Assembly (NCBI GenBank): GCA_036245525.1
Contig: BTPG01000006.1
Location: 91,654,450-91,718,449 of the forward strand
Origin: Semisulcospira habei
Taxonomy: Eukaryota > Mollusca > Gastropoda > Semisulcospiridae
Direction of reading: 5' to 3'
DNA: 64,000 nucleotides
Shown here: piece by piece, positions 30,871 through 42,700 of the stretch
Position numbering within the stretch: position 1 is the stretch's first letter
Layout: each line of letters begins with the position of its first letter
The notes under the pieces: model-generated
What the model was told of the DNA's origin: nothing
Seen by the model: only the letters and a program-made list of their open reading frames with translations
Database searches by the model: none
Made by a program: the position numbers and the translations under genes

Positions 30871-33800
30871 CAGACGAGAGCCGCTCTAGATGCAGTGCAG
30901 AAGAGACGACCTCACGATGGGATCCGGGTTCCGGCGTTCGCTCATGATCTTCAGTTCCCCTTCAGAAGCAGGGACTCGCCTCACAGAAGCCAGGGGTACG
31001 AGAGGAACAGGAGACGCCGTCCCAGTTCCATGGCTCGCTACGCAAGGGAAAGACGGGCTCTCCGAGTTTTCGCCACCGTTCGGGGGAGCGGCCCCCTGAG
31101 ACTACGTTGTGCCTTCCAAGTGCGGGGTCCGCCTTCGTTGGATCGCCGCCGGCCGGATTTCCCCGGACTTCGGAGGGGTTGGACCTCCCTTCGCCTGCGG
31201 GCGGAACATACGGTTCCCGCTGGATGCCAGAGGACGTCATTCGCCGTGGCTGGACGAGGTTAGCTTCTCTACGTCGCTACGCTCGCAGTTCCGAGAGGTC
31301 TTGCGTTCGCCGTCTACTGCGAAGATTTACAGGAGAGTCTACTCGGGCCGGGGACTACGCAGGTCCCCTCATCGCGTCCAAGCATTCAAGTCCCTGCCCC
31401 TTCTGGTCGGCTTCTGTCTCCGCTTCAGGGCGCCGGGGTAGGCGCTGGTGGCTTCAGCTGGATCCTACTTCTTCCGCTGCCAACGGTTGCTGCGTCCGTC
31501 CTGATCGATTACGCGCGGCTGAGTGGAGAGTCGGCCACGCAGGGCACCGCGCAGTGGAGAACTTCTTGGCCCCCTGGGCGGACCGACAAGGAGGCTTTCA
31601 AGGCCTGTCATTCAGCTGATTCACGCTGCGGGCGCCGCCGGATGTAGCAGCCTTCTTAAACACTGTGGACCGTCCGACAGGATTGGCAGGGACCACTCTT
31701 CCGCGGAGGCGCGGTTCGTCCGATGCACCGGATTGGGCGACTTACATCTGAGAGACGGAGACGGAGGCGGCGACGGGACGCCAACGGCACACTCCTGCGA
31801 ACGTCAGGGACAGCATACTCCAGGCGCGCGAGGGATAGAGGTCAGCGCGGGTGGAGGACTGGTCCGACAGACTTCACTGCGGACGCCGTCTTCATCGGGG
31901 GTATGCACACAGTTCAGATTAGCTCCGCCTGAGATGACTTGCGGCTAGTCGCTTCATTTCCCCGACGGGGTGCTACTCTTCGCTTGGGCCTGGCCGTAGG
32001 CAGCGGTGACCAGGCACGCTTGTCGCCTCCTTAGACGACAGCTTCGGGACCTAGCGGAAGCGTTCGCTTCCCTGGGTGGCGGCGACTTGGAGTTCCGGCA
32101 GGCTGCAGCGCCGGACCGGAGCGGATGGACTTACCCTCGGTAGCGCCTTCAGGAAGTTACCCATTCGGCGCTGTGGATCCTGCGGCCGGGGGCGCAAGTA
32201 CAGGGAGTTCGACAGGACAACTTGGCAGGAATTAGTTCCTGAGAGGTCGTTGCGCTCGGGCCTGTGGCAGTAGGGTCGACGCAGCTCTTACACTGGACGG
32301 TAGATTGGAGCACGATCTTCGTCCTTCGACTCGACACAAGTGCCTCGTCATCTCGGCAGATACCAGACAAAGACCTGAGAGCAGCGGTGCGTCTCCAGGA
32401 CCTGGGACAACTCGAGTTTCGAAGTCGTAACCAGTTGGCAAGCCGGGCGGTAGGCTGGGATCATGCCCACTTCGCCGTCGACTGGAGGGCCGACGCTACG
32501 GGACAGGTACTACGTGTTTTCTTCGCCGGGATTCTGTCGAGGATGGAGTGCGTGGTCGTCCTGTTCGAGTGGGACTCCCAGTAGACGGGAGCAGGGCAGT
32601 GTAGGAGGGACTCTCAGTCCCTTCTTCAGCTCTCTTAGGACGGATGACTTACTAGGGGATCACCGTTCAACCTGCCACCTCCTCTGCTTGGAGAAGGAGG
32701 GCGTAATTGGGAGTGGCTAGTGCGCTGGAGGCCTGCCGCGCGGGGAGGCGTCGCTGTGGCCAGATCTTCCAGCTCCACTGCTCGCCATCGAGATTGCATG
32801 CCGAATTGTACGCTTGGTTGTCCGCCATTACTTGTGTTGCAGCTTGGTGGATGTAGGTGCGCATCCGGAGATTGGGCAGCAAGCCCTCTTCCACAGAGGC
32901 TTCCTACGGCGGCCATAGGTGCTACCGAGACAACCCGCAGACCATCAACCAGTCGAGTTGCGAGGGTAGATGACGAGCGCTGTGTGACGGGAATGACAAC
33001 CTTCTTCCTTCCGAACTGGACGAAGCCCCAGCTGGCAGGGTGCTTCCTCGGGGGTTTTCATCTCCTAAGGACGGCCCCTTTCACCGTTCAGGACTATCTC
33101 ACCATGATCGCCGACTCCTACAGGCGATTTCGCTCATCAGACCCGGGTAGCGGCAAAACCTCACTTCAGAGGCTCCATTCGCTTGGAATGCCCCGCTGTG
33201 CTGCGCAGGGACCAAGTTCTACCTTGGGGGCTTACGGGATCTCAACCTCGTCTGTTGGAACCCGGCACATGACGCGCCTGACGGATGTTTCAAGGAGGAG
33301 AGCTTCAGGGCAGTCCTTGACTCAACCTCCAGGCTCAGTACTATGCACGCTGTCCACACACCCGGGTGGCTGGCAGTGCCAGTCGACCGGTTCATGCTAC
33401 AGCTACCTGACACATCTGCCTGGACTAGACGCGGCCTACATGACGGCGACAGTTGTTTCGCCCTGCGCGTGTTGGGTGCCACCCGGGAGAACAGACTTCA
33501 AAACCCGGTGACAGCCTTACCTCTTCCAGGGTCAGTATCCGTACGCGCTGTCGTCACACACACACAGATGGCTGGCTGGTACGGACGGAAGGCGCCGTGC
33601 AACTACTACGGTACCAGCCTTCAGGGCCAAGTCGTGGTCGCCTTGGCTGCCCTACAGTCTATGTCTGTCTGCCCGTACGAGTGTCAGATTCCACTCAGTA
33701 GCCCAGACAATAGGAACCGGTGAGAGTCTTCCGTGTGTACCTGCGCCGGACCAAGCTGGCGCAGGGGGACGCACACACCTGTTTTCTCCCTCTGTCCACA

Positions 33801-34218
33801 GGTAGACGTGGTATCTCAGCCAGACCTGCTCCTCCTGGTTCCGGGGAGTTATCCGCCCGGCCTGCCAGGACGTTGACCTGTTGATGCCACATGTTGCACA
33901 ACGCGGCGCACGAGGTCAGAGCCATGGCCGCAAGTTCCGCTGCGACAGCACCGGTGCAGTCAAAGTCTTGTGGCGGCTATGAGATGGCGAGCGGAGTCCA
34001 CTTTCGCCCGCTGCTACCTGAGGGACCTCTCCTCCTAGCGACAGATCCTCTCGCTGGTGGGAGACACCGCAGCAGCGCAACACTCCCTCCCGGCGCCCTA
34101 GGCGCCGCAGGTATCTTAGCTAAAATTATCGGGAGTGTGCTGCAGGAGGGCGAGTTTGTGGGCAATGTGGTTGGCAGTAGGGGCGCTATAGCGGCACCCA
34201 CCTCCTCTTTGTGATTCT

Positions 34219-34579
34219 TCCTAAGTGTAATACCATCGGTAATGTGTTTTGAGAAAACAAATGAATTTTTCAATTAAAATGCATTTTTTTGAAAAATACT
34301 TACCGATGGTATTACTCGAAGGTCCCTCCCTCCGGCCCCGCTTGCCGCAGTTCGCTAAGAACTAAACTGGGGTATGCTGGGTAATCTTGTACCGGATGTG
34401 AGTAAGGGGAGGCTATTCGGGTTTGGCATGGTCTATGGCGCCCCACTCCTGCCAACACCCCCTTATACGGACACAACCAAAATTTGGCTAAAATTAGGCC
34501 AGCTAAGAGCCATTTCCTAAGTGTAATACCATCGGTAAGTATTTTTCAAAAAAATGCATTTTAATTGAAAAATTCATTT
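34219..34579 (+). repeat. ICR and right ITR of copy D2
   Basis: The ICR is CTAAGTGTAATACCATCGGT, GAGAAAACAAATGAATTTTT and AATACTTACCGATGGTATTA (34219-34315). The right ITR (34354-34579) ends GTAATACCATCGGTAAGTAT plus a tip ending TTT at 34577-34579. Preceded by the conserved GGCACCCACCTCCTCTTTG block at 34192-34210. Confidence 0.9.
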
Positions 34580-34967
34580 TTAAGAGATCCACTGTTTAAA
34601 ATGAAGGCATTGCGCGTGAGGAAAAGAAATAAGACGTTAAGATCTGAAACGATCATTCTTAAACGGCGCAGGTCCACAGGTTGTCAGATTCGTTTTCCAA
34701 GATCGCGTCTAGCGATGCAGGGCACGTTGTTCCTCGCGGCTAATCCTTTAATGGAATGGGAGTGGGGTGAAAGATCGGTCGAACCCTAATTCTGGCGCTT
34801 ACCTACTCACTTGTTCCTTACCTACTCACTTGTACCTTGTGTGGTTCGGGGAATGTGTTATGCTCCAGCCCATTCCTTGACGCATTACGTTGGTGGATGT
34901 GGCGGGAGCAGACGCTTACTTCGGTACTGAGTCGGTCATGTAATGCCTGTTTTTGTGATGCATTATT

Positions 34968-35120
34968 CAGACCTGTTTACCATACACGTTGGCGTAATTA
35001 GGTACATGATTTGGCTGGGGGGTAAACTTACATGTGCATTTTATACATTGGATTCACAGGTTAGGTGCAAACTTTATATTAGTCAGTTGAAATGATACTG
35101 ACTGCACCAAGGGGCTAAAC
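34968..35120. mobile_element. Small TIR-bearing repeat inserted in D
   Basis: CAGACCTGTTTACCATACAC at the left and GGGGCTAAACGGGCCTG at the right. Related to 29656-29850. Located in the gag intron of D. Confidence 0.65.
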
Positions 35121-35757
35121 GGGCCTGATTATGCGTCGTGTACTCCCCTTAGCGTGCTCGCCCCCTGTCGCCATTACGTGGTAATGTTGATGTGCCAGAC
35201 GCTTGTTTGGGCCTTTTCTTGGCATCACATGTTTGAGTTCTTGGGCGTCAGGCATATGCTCACTTGAGGGCGGGGCCTCTTGTGGCCACGCCTTGCTGCC
35301 TTTATTGATAAGGTTACTGTGCCGGCCGCTGGCTTCAGGCCTTTACTTGTCGTGACATGCTTGAATTTTGTTGTGCATGATGTGTTGTATGCTCACCTTA
35401 GCGTGGCGGGCATTCCAGACCAATGGTGACTGCCACGCTTGTGTAGGCAGAGATGTACCCAGCACAGGAAGGAATACGCTGGGAAGACAGGTACAACACT
35501 TTGGTGGTTGGGGAGTTGCCTTGGCAGGAGGGACAAACAGAGCGGTTAGCCGTGACTCCTCTTCCTCGCAGATGGTAGGTCGCGAAGTGGGACCCATATG
35601 GAACCCGTCTCTAGCTTGCAGGGATGTATTGCAGGCCCAGGCGCTTGCTGGCAGGTTGTTCCTCGCTGGTTGTGACTTTGTGTTGCGAAGGTTAGCCTTA
35701 CCAGGGCGGGGTCCCTCGGGCCCACGCCCGCATGCCTTCGGTTTTTGTATGTTGCAG

Positions 35758-37020
35758 TGGCCTCTGGATGACCTGCACACGACGTGGGAGGATTCCAGTG
35801 ACCGTCGGACTCACACAAGGTCTGTCTACCATGTGCCGGATGTACCTCCGAACGTTCGTGTGACGTCTGCTCCACATGACCTGAACGGCGCTGGTCGCGA
35901 CTTTGGAGCTTCTATCGACGAGAGTGCCCGGCACCTGTGACTGGTTCCAGACCTACTGAATACCGGCTGCTGTTCCCGGTATTCCGACCGCTCGAGTTTT
36001 CGACGAGATGACTGAGAGATCACCATGCCGGACGCGTCAGAATTGTGTGCGGAGTGGGCAGATCATTGTGACCGTTCCCAGGAGGGAATGTGCTTGGACA
36101 AAGCCTTGTGACAGGCAGAGAACCCACCTCGCTACAGAGCTCGGTTTAGAGAGACGTGCTTCGCGCCGTCCATCGTCCACTGCCGATTCCCGCTCATCTC
36201 CACGGAAGCTCGCTGGCTCCTACGCGGAGTCACCTCGCTGGCAGCGAACCCGCCTCGATACAGAGCCCGGTTCGCAGAGACATTCTAGCACGCATGCATC
36301 GTCTCGGCATAAAACGGAATCCGCTCGGCACACAGTACAGAACCCACACACCACTCAAGGTCGGATTGGAAGCCGTCCAGGCGGCCGACGACGTAGCGCA
36401 GGATCTCGCGCTCGGAGCAGTTATGCTGGCACCGCGCAGGCTTCCTGGAGGGACCCCACAAAGACAACGCTGCTAGCCGAAGGACGCTGAGCAGGGGGCG
36501 AGTGGTTACAGGGCCGGTATTTGACTGCCCAGCAAGGCAGAGGTTCCAGTCTCCGTCCATACCTACAAGCTCTGTCTCCTCTGTCACCGGAGGTGCCTCC
36601 GACCTCGCTTGCGGCGCCTGCTCCACCTACTCTGGCCGCAACTTGGAACATCTCCGACGCGAGCGCCCGGCTCCTATGAGTTCCAGACCTGCCGACGCCC
36701 TTGCCGTCTTCCCGGTAGTCCGACCGCTCAAGTCTTCGACGACCTTGGAGAGATCGCCACGCCGGACGCAACAGACTATGGCGCGGAGTGGGCTAATCGA
36801 TGCGGCCGTTCCCAGGAGGGAACTTGCCTGGACAAAGCCTGGTGTCAGGCAGAGAACCCACCGCCCTACAGAGCTCGGTTCGTAAGACGGGCTGCACGCC
36901 GTCCCTGGTCCACGTCCGATCCCCACTCGTCTCCATGGAAGCCCGCTGGCTCCTACGCGGAGTCACCTCGCTGGCAGCAAACCCACCTCGATACAGAGCT
37001 CGGCTCGCGGAGACCTTAGC
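35758..37020 (+). pseudogene. gag-like region of DIRS copy D (broken)
   Basis: The Cys-rich motif region (CDVCSTWPE-like, around 35860, highly mutated) is followed by Arg/Ser-rich sequence. Repeated blocks AACCCACCTCGATACAGAGC occur at about 36119, 36247, 36855 and 36979, corresponding to the AACCCGCCTCTCCCAAGAGC repeats of copy E (49030 and 49153). A segmental duplication of this part (36100-36300 versus 36840-37010) is apparent. All frames are broken. Confidence 0.65.
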
Positions 37021-39260
37021 TTCTTGCAGTGGACGGCATGCCGTCCGTCCCCCCCCCCCCCCCCCCCTCAGGAGAGGAATCTTCACTGGGAGACAGCTAG
37101 GAGATCGGCCGCGGCTTCCGGACTTCGTGACCGGCGTTTCTACTATCCAGCGCTTCTTCTCTTGGGTCTTCGTGGCTTCTCCTCCCATGGATTCCTGGCC
37201 GTTCGGCTTGCCCTCGTCAGGATTGGCTCTCGGGATTTCACAGGAGTTCGTCTGCCCCAGCCTACTGTGGATCCGCTCTTGGCACTGCAGTTGGACTAGT
37301 GACCTCGCGCGGCCGTGACGCCCTACGCTATGTGAGATTGGGGAGCCCCTGTCCCTGGCCTTCGTTCTCCGCTTCGAGGACCTCTGGCCCCTGCAGGTTG
37401 ACCTACCGCGGAAGAACCCCCTGTGCTGACGACTTGGCGGCACCAGGTTTTCTTCGGAGGCCCAGGACTTCAGCGCGGGGAGCAGACCGGACGATACTTC
37501 TACGACTTTGGCTTCGCAAGACGCTTTCACCGACGCCAGGCCAGCGTTAGGATGCGGTCCTCGCAGGTGGTCCTCGGCTCCGCCTCCAGTTCTCGGAGTT
37601 CGAGTTCTTCCGGAACTACCGACCCTTGTCTCCAGGTACCCATGCGCTCGGCCTCCACAGAGTTCCTCGTTTCACATGCGTAGGAGTCGTCACTGCTTCT
37701 GCACCTGGGGTCTTCTACCGCCACCTGGACACTGTGGAACTAAGGTGCAGCCCCGTCTCCCCGACATCTAACCAACTCGACAACCCCCTTCGGCGCACCT
37801 GGGGAACTCCGGACTTCGGACAGGTTGTCCTTTTCGGCTGTGCTCCTGGTTGGTTTGCCTAGCCTCTACACGGAAGTCGGATCTACCTCCCCTTCATTCG
37901 TCTCTAGGCTCGGCTGCTTCAGCTACGCTTCCTCCTTCCACAGTTCTTCTCGATCTCTGGCTCCCTGACCTACGGGCTTTGCGGACAAGAGCGTGTACGG
38001 ATTTGTTCGGTCGCAAGTTTGGAGGACATCTCATGGGAGGAAGGACTCGGTCACCAGGACCTGCTCGTCCTGTCCGGCAAAGGCTCAGCGGAGGCTTACA
38101 TCCAGGATCAGGGCGGCTTGCGATCTCCCGACCGGTGCGTGCTCCTCTACCCTCGATGCGTCGGTGCGAGAACCACAACTTCCTTCCGTGTGTCACCCTG
38201 CCCTGGCCGACGGTAGGTCTGGCTCGACCTTCCCCCCGATGGAACCAGTTGCTACACACGGAGGGCACCGGTACACCTTTGGAGGATTGGCGCGCTGGCG
38301 AGACGGCTTAGCTGACCTGTTCACCACGAGGTGGGATCACCGGCTTACCCATCGCCTACCTGTTTCCAGCCCCCCTGGCTGAGGCGCTCGATGCTCTGGA
38401 CATCCGTGGGAGGGATTCACCGCTCGTCCTGTGGGTCACCCCATTCCCTTGGGTCCGTTCCTGGACCACTGATCTCCGCAGCTCGCCACTGACCCCCTGC
38501 TACTGCTTCCCGCATTCTACAAGGTGCTCGTGCAGCAGCGACGGTCGCTGTTCCGCCTTGCTGGAGCGCATACTCCTTCACCTGGGAGGTTTGCGGCAGA
38601 CCCTCAACTCTAGAGTCTTCGCGTGGGCAGCAGTCGAAGCTTCGCTATGGCCCGCATCCCTCAACCTGACGCCTCTACGAATGAAGTCGGTGAGGCACCG
38701 TGCTCTTGGGCGGCGTCCGTTGCCCCTCCCCCACCGACCCTGCTGACCCCAGCTGGCAGACTTATCCCCAGGAGTCCAGGCAGTTAGCCTGAGCTAGCCT
38801 CCCATATACCTACGACGACATAGCTATCCGGAGCGGACGCGCTCACCTCTTGGCCGTGCTCGGCAGCACCGACGCTACAGGCCAGACGATCTTCCTGGCT
38901 ACACTCAGTCATACGATCCGAATTCCAGGATCCCTCCCTCAGGGAGCTTAGAGGCTAAGTACGTCCAATCAAGGTACGGCCATGGCCACGAACGTCACAG
39001 TTGTCAGGAACTGTGCTGTCTTACGCATCGTGGCTGCTGGGTGCTGGCGGGCAGGTTACTTCGCCCGCCTCTATCGCAGAGTTCTGGCAGCCCAGTGAGG
39101 CTACTCGCTCTGGTGGGGGACTTCTCGGGGGGCACATCTCCCTCCTGGCGCATCAGCGCCGTAGGTTACACCTACCTAGGGTCGTCGGGAGTTTTGCCTT
39201 GGGGAGGACGGCCCTTGGGGCCCTAGGTGTGCTAGACCGCGGCACCCTCCTCCTCTTCCC
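37021..39260 (+). pseudogene. gag core, RT/RNase H and recombinase remnants of copy D
   Basis: A poly-C tract lies at 37051-37067. Short pieces can be matched: DLLVLSGKGSAEAYIQDQGG (RNase H, 38060-38110, with DNSTV changed to GKGSA), DLFTTRWDHRLTHRLPVS (around 38317) and the recombinase end near 39000-39110. The order agrees with copy E but every domain is frameshifted. Confidence 0.65.
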
Positions 39261-39801
39261 AATTCTTCCATAAGGTCATGTCATCAGTAATGTTTTTGAA
39301 GAAACAAATGCATTTGTTTTCTCAAAACACATTACCGATGGTATTACACTTAGGGAATGGTTCTTAGCTAGCCTAATTTTAGCCAAATTTGGTTGTGTCC
39401 GTATACGGTATCGTTGGCAGGAGTGGGGCGCCATAGAATAGGCCCCCGCCAGAATAGCCTCCCCTTCTTCCCATCCGGTGCGAAAATACCCGTCATACCT
39501 CAGTTTAGTTCTTAGCTGGCGCCGAGTTAGGTTGTGTCCACTTCGAGCTCCGTGCTGAATTGAACCGGTCTTCGACCTTGGATGGACTTGCGTCTTCACT
39601 CGGCGGCTTCTTGTTTTCGCCTGGGTCTGTTCGACACTGTGCCTGGCGGTTTCTGGTGACGAGAAGCTTGGCAGTGGGGACTGGGCCTTGCGGTTCTGAG
39701 CACGGCTTCGACTTGCTGCCCGGTCGGACTTCGCGGCGAGCTACCACTTGCGTCGGAGTCTTCACTTCGCTGGACAGACGTGGGTTGACACCGGTCTCGA
39801 C

Positions 39802-39989
39802 ATGGCCAGGTAACATCTCGGTACATGCCCTCGACCGGCGCTCTGGGTGGGAAAGAGCGCCGAGCGTCGGCACGTGCGGTGCACTCGCTTCGTTTTTCGA
39901 GTAGGCTCGATACATTTTGCGCGCAGTCACTTCTTGCGTGTCCTTAGAGGCCACGCTCGCTCGTCCTTCATTATGCTATCTTGTTTCAG
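39802..39989 (+). promoter_or_regulatory. gag start codon and 180-bp phase-2 intron of D3
   Basis: ATGGCCAG at 39802-39809, donor GTAACATC, acceptor ATCTTGTTTCAG at 39978-39989. Joining the exons gives M-A-R-Y-Q-V-R-T-C-T-M-C in the frame of the downstream gag-like sequence. The same junction position and phase are seen in D2 and E, and the acceptor side in A. Confidence 0.82.
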
Positions 39990-42700
39990 ATACCAGGTTC
40001 GTACCTGCACGATGTGTCGGGATTTTCAATGGCCCTCAGATGAACACGAGTTTTGCCTTCCCTGCTCCGGTTGTGATTCAACCCATACTTGTGATGTCTG
40101 CGCCTCATGGCCGGAAGAAGCGTGGTCAGACCTGTGGCGTTTCTACTGCAGGGAGCGTCCGAGGCCTATGCAAGACCGGCCGACGCGGACGGCCAGCCCT
40201 ACGGAGAAAACCCAGTCAGTAACAGGGACTTCGTTGTCCCGCAGAGACTATTCCAGGCCTAGCAGAAATAACCTGGCTGAGACGACCGGAGGCCCACAGG
40301 TGGGACCTAAGTCAGTAACAGGGACTTCGTTGTCCCGCAGAGACTATTCCAGGCCTCGCAGAAGTGACCTGGCTGAGACGACCGGAGGCCCACAGGTGGG
40401 ACCTAAGTCAGTAACAGGGACTTCGTTGTCCCGCAGAGACTATTCCCGGCCTCGCAGAAGTGACCGGGCTGAGACGACCGGAGGCCCAAGGTGGGACCTA
40501 AGCCAGCGACAGGGACTTCGTTGTCCCGCAGAGACCATTCCAGTCCTGGCAGGAGTAACTGGGCAGAGACGACCAAATGTACGAAGGTGGGACCCAAGTC
40601 GGTAACAGAGACTGTGTTGTCCCACGGAGAGCGTACAAAGCCTACCAGAGAGCGCCGGTCAGAGGCCTCTAGAGGTTACATAGGGACTTCGTTGTCCCGC
40701 AGAGACCATAGGACACCTCCGAGAGATCGAGCCTTAGAGACGACCACGGACACCCTTGGGGGGCCCAAGGCAGGGCCTTTGCCTGTGGCGGACAAGTCAC
40801 CGGAACCTGGAAATGCGTCAGCGGGTGAGTTAGCTGACACGTCGTTAGTGCTAGTAGCGCCAACCATTGATAAGGCCGCAGGGATGGCGGCGCTTGGCGA
40901 CACCACGACGCTACCAGCCTTCGCTCGCTCGGAAGATCGCAGGCTCGACAAGTATAAGCACCTGCGGGAGGGACGGCTGTCGGGGACCCTGGTCCATGAT
41001 GAGCAGACAAACACGCCCTCGAGTGCGGCCTGGGTGGCCACCTCGCTGCACGACAGAGCGGACAAACGACAGACAGAGAGATTTCCGCCTTTGCGAGACG
41101 CAGGCCCCCGCAGGGTGGACAAGCCGAGTTTGGACACGCACACTACCTCCAGACCCCAGGTGAGGGGTGATGCGTCTGTGTCGCCTTTCCGAGCGCGGGG
41201 CCTCAGCCCACGCGGCAGTTACAGTTTGGAAAGACGACCTTCGACCTCACGTCGGGATCCTGATCGCCGCTTTCGTTCGAGAGAGCTTAGCTCTTCGGAC
41301 TCGAGTTGCTACCCCTTACCACGCAGAGACACTCAAAGGAGATCGAGTCCGAGACGGCACACCAGTACAGTGGACTCTTACCGTCATGTTAGCCCTCGTT
41401 CCTTTCGTCATCACGCCTCACGGGACCCCCGTGACAGGCGTCGCTCAGCGACGCGGACGAAACCGGACTCACGTCGGTCCCGGCGGACTGCGCACAGTTC
41501 CCGCTCTTCGCGTCACAGCTGCTCGCCGGGGGTGCACCGTGCTCCCAGGAGTTCGCCTTCTGCACCCGATGGAAGACGTCCTCTTCCCAACATGGCTTCG
41601 TCGCCGCGGCACCACACGACCCCCCTTGCGCCCGTGGATCCCGTGAGGGCTTCAGACAAGCTTGGCAGCACCGCTCGTGGTCTGGATTCCGTCAGCCTGA
41701 CGCCTGGAGACTCGGTGTCCGCCTGGTTGGACGCCGCGTCGAGCCTTCACTCGGATTCTCCGGAGGAAACGGATGTTCCCCCAGCGTCGTTCGGACACAG
41801 AACGGAGACCATGCGTGCGTTAGACGAAGCTGCGCGACTTATTGCCGCTACCTTACCGGCGGCAGACTGCCCTCCTTCTCCACCGGCTAAGAAGAGAGCC
41901 TCGGCCTTTGTGGACGCGGAGCGTCACGCCAAGCGCTTCAAGTCTCTACCGCAACCGCCTGGATTTCAGGACATCCGGGATGCCCTGTCGACTCATCTAC
42001 TTCAGGGTTCGCTTGGAGATACGGGATTCTTCTCTGACCACAAGTGGCCGGCGGACCTCATGATAGCATTCCAGCAGAAGTGGTACGCAGGACATTCTCA
42101 GGCCTTCGCTTGCCCTCTGCCGGACGTGGATCCCTCAGCGACGTCCTGTGCGGGCCTTACTTGACAAAAAGAAAGAGCGGTATTCCCCCCTGGACTGACT
42201 AAGACGGCGGCACTCATCCGCAATGCGCTAGCTTCGGCAGGGTTTTTGGACTTGGCGACTCAGGCGATAGTTCGACGGGTGGAGGCAGCTTGGAGTCCTA
42301 CCATCGCACCGCTCTTGACCGACATCTTAGCCTTGACCGTGTCTTGCAACCGCGCAGCCTACCACACCTCGGTCAACGCGATGCCGGCGGCGGCAAACTG
42401 CGACCTCATGCGGCGAGATGCTGTTTTACAAGCCTGCTCACTGCCGTCAGAGATCAAGAACCAGCTGCGGCGGGCCCCGCTTGGCAACGAGCTCCTCTTC
42501 GGCCCTCATTGGCAGTCGGTTAAGGAATCCAGCAAGGAATTGTGGCCCACCAGGTTCGCCCTGTCCCGCTTTCCTCCAGCCCGCAGGCCCGCGGGTCGAG
42601 GCTTGCGGACCACCAGACCCAGCATTCGCCCCTTTACCAGTCGTGGACGTCTCCCCCCCCCGCCAACCGGCCTTTGGTCGACCCCGCCGACCTAAACCCG
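39990..42700 (+). pseudogene. gag-like protein of DIRS copy D3 (two frameshifts)
   Basis: Domains in order: a Cys-rich motif (TCTMCRDFQWPSDEH, CLPCSGC, HTCDVCASW, LWRFYCRERP; 40005-40170), then 32-residue repeats (TGTSLSRRDYSRP; 40220-40700). Next come an Arg/Ser-rich region (RSRELSSSDSS, RSSPRRHTS, SRRSRRTAHSSRSSRHS; 41215-41550) and the gag core (KRFKSLPQPPGFQDIRDALS, WYAGHSQAFACPLPDVDPSA; 41930-42140). The tail is ATQAIVRRVEAAW, NCDLMRRDAVL and LRRAPLGNELLFGPHW. The frame shifts within the repeats (near 40490-40600) and near 42150. Function inferred as nucleocapsid-like by position. Confidence 0.82.
40210..40700 (+). repeat. 96-bp hairpin tandem array in copy D3
   Basis: GGGACTTCGTTGTCCC occurs at 40225, 40321, 40417 and 40512, with degenerate or shorter-spaced units near 40609 and 40684. 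Ninety-six bp is 32 codons, so the array also encodes an in-frame 32-residue protein repeat (TGTSLSRRDY...GGPQVGPKSV). Confidence 0.95.

Larger units (their letters stand above)
28367..34110 (+). pseudogene. gag/RT/RNase H/recombinase remnants of copy D2
   Basis: The Cys-rich start (ICTMCGVFQGP) is followed by the hairpin array and very degenerate gag and RT sequence. Recognisable late pieces are TFQDYLTMIADSYRRF-like recombinase sequence near 33095 and AHEVRAMAASSAA (His-x-x-Arg) near 33907. The Tyr block is near 34005, where FARCYLRDLS can be traced across a frame change. The frame is broken throughout, so this is dead protein-coding sequence. Confidence 0.7.
27674..34579 (+). mobile_element. 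DIRS1-like copy D2 (full-length, decayed, nested in D)
   Basis: 6.9 kb, starting TTTGTTTTCTCAAAACACAT and ending AAAAATTCATTT (34579), with the CCGATGGTATTAC tip shared with D3. It is inserted in the gag intron of copy D. Left ITR 27674-27878 pairs with right ITR 34354-34579; ICR at 34219-34315. The gag region carries the largest hairpin array, and the coding regions are heavily decayed. It contains a small TIR-bearing insert at 29656-29850 and an A/T-rich insert near 30610-30750. Confidence 0.92.
34580..39312 (+). mobile_element. DIRS1-like copy D, segment 2 (gag intron to half ICR)
   Basis: Continuation of D after D2. It holds the second part of its gag intron with a small TIR element at 34968-35120, an acceptor GTTGCAG at 35751-35757, decayed gag, RT, RNase H and recombinase, and the left half of the ICR (39266-39312). 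The acceptor context GTTGCAGTGG and the following gag sequence align with copy E (48664 onward). Confidence 0.85.
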
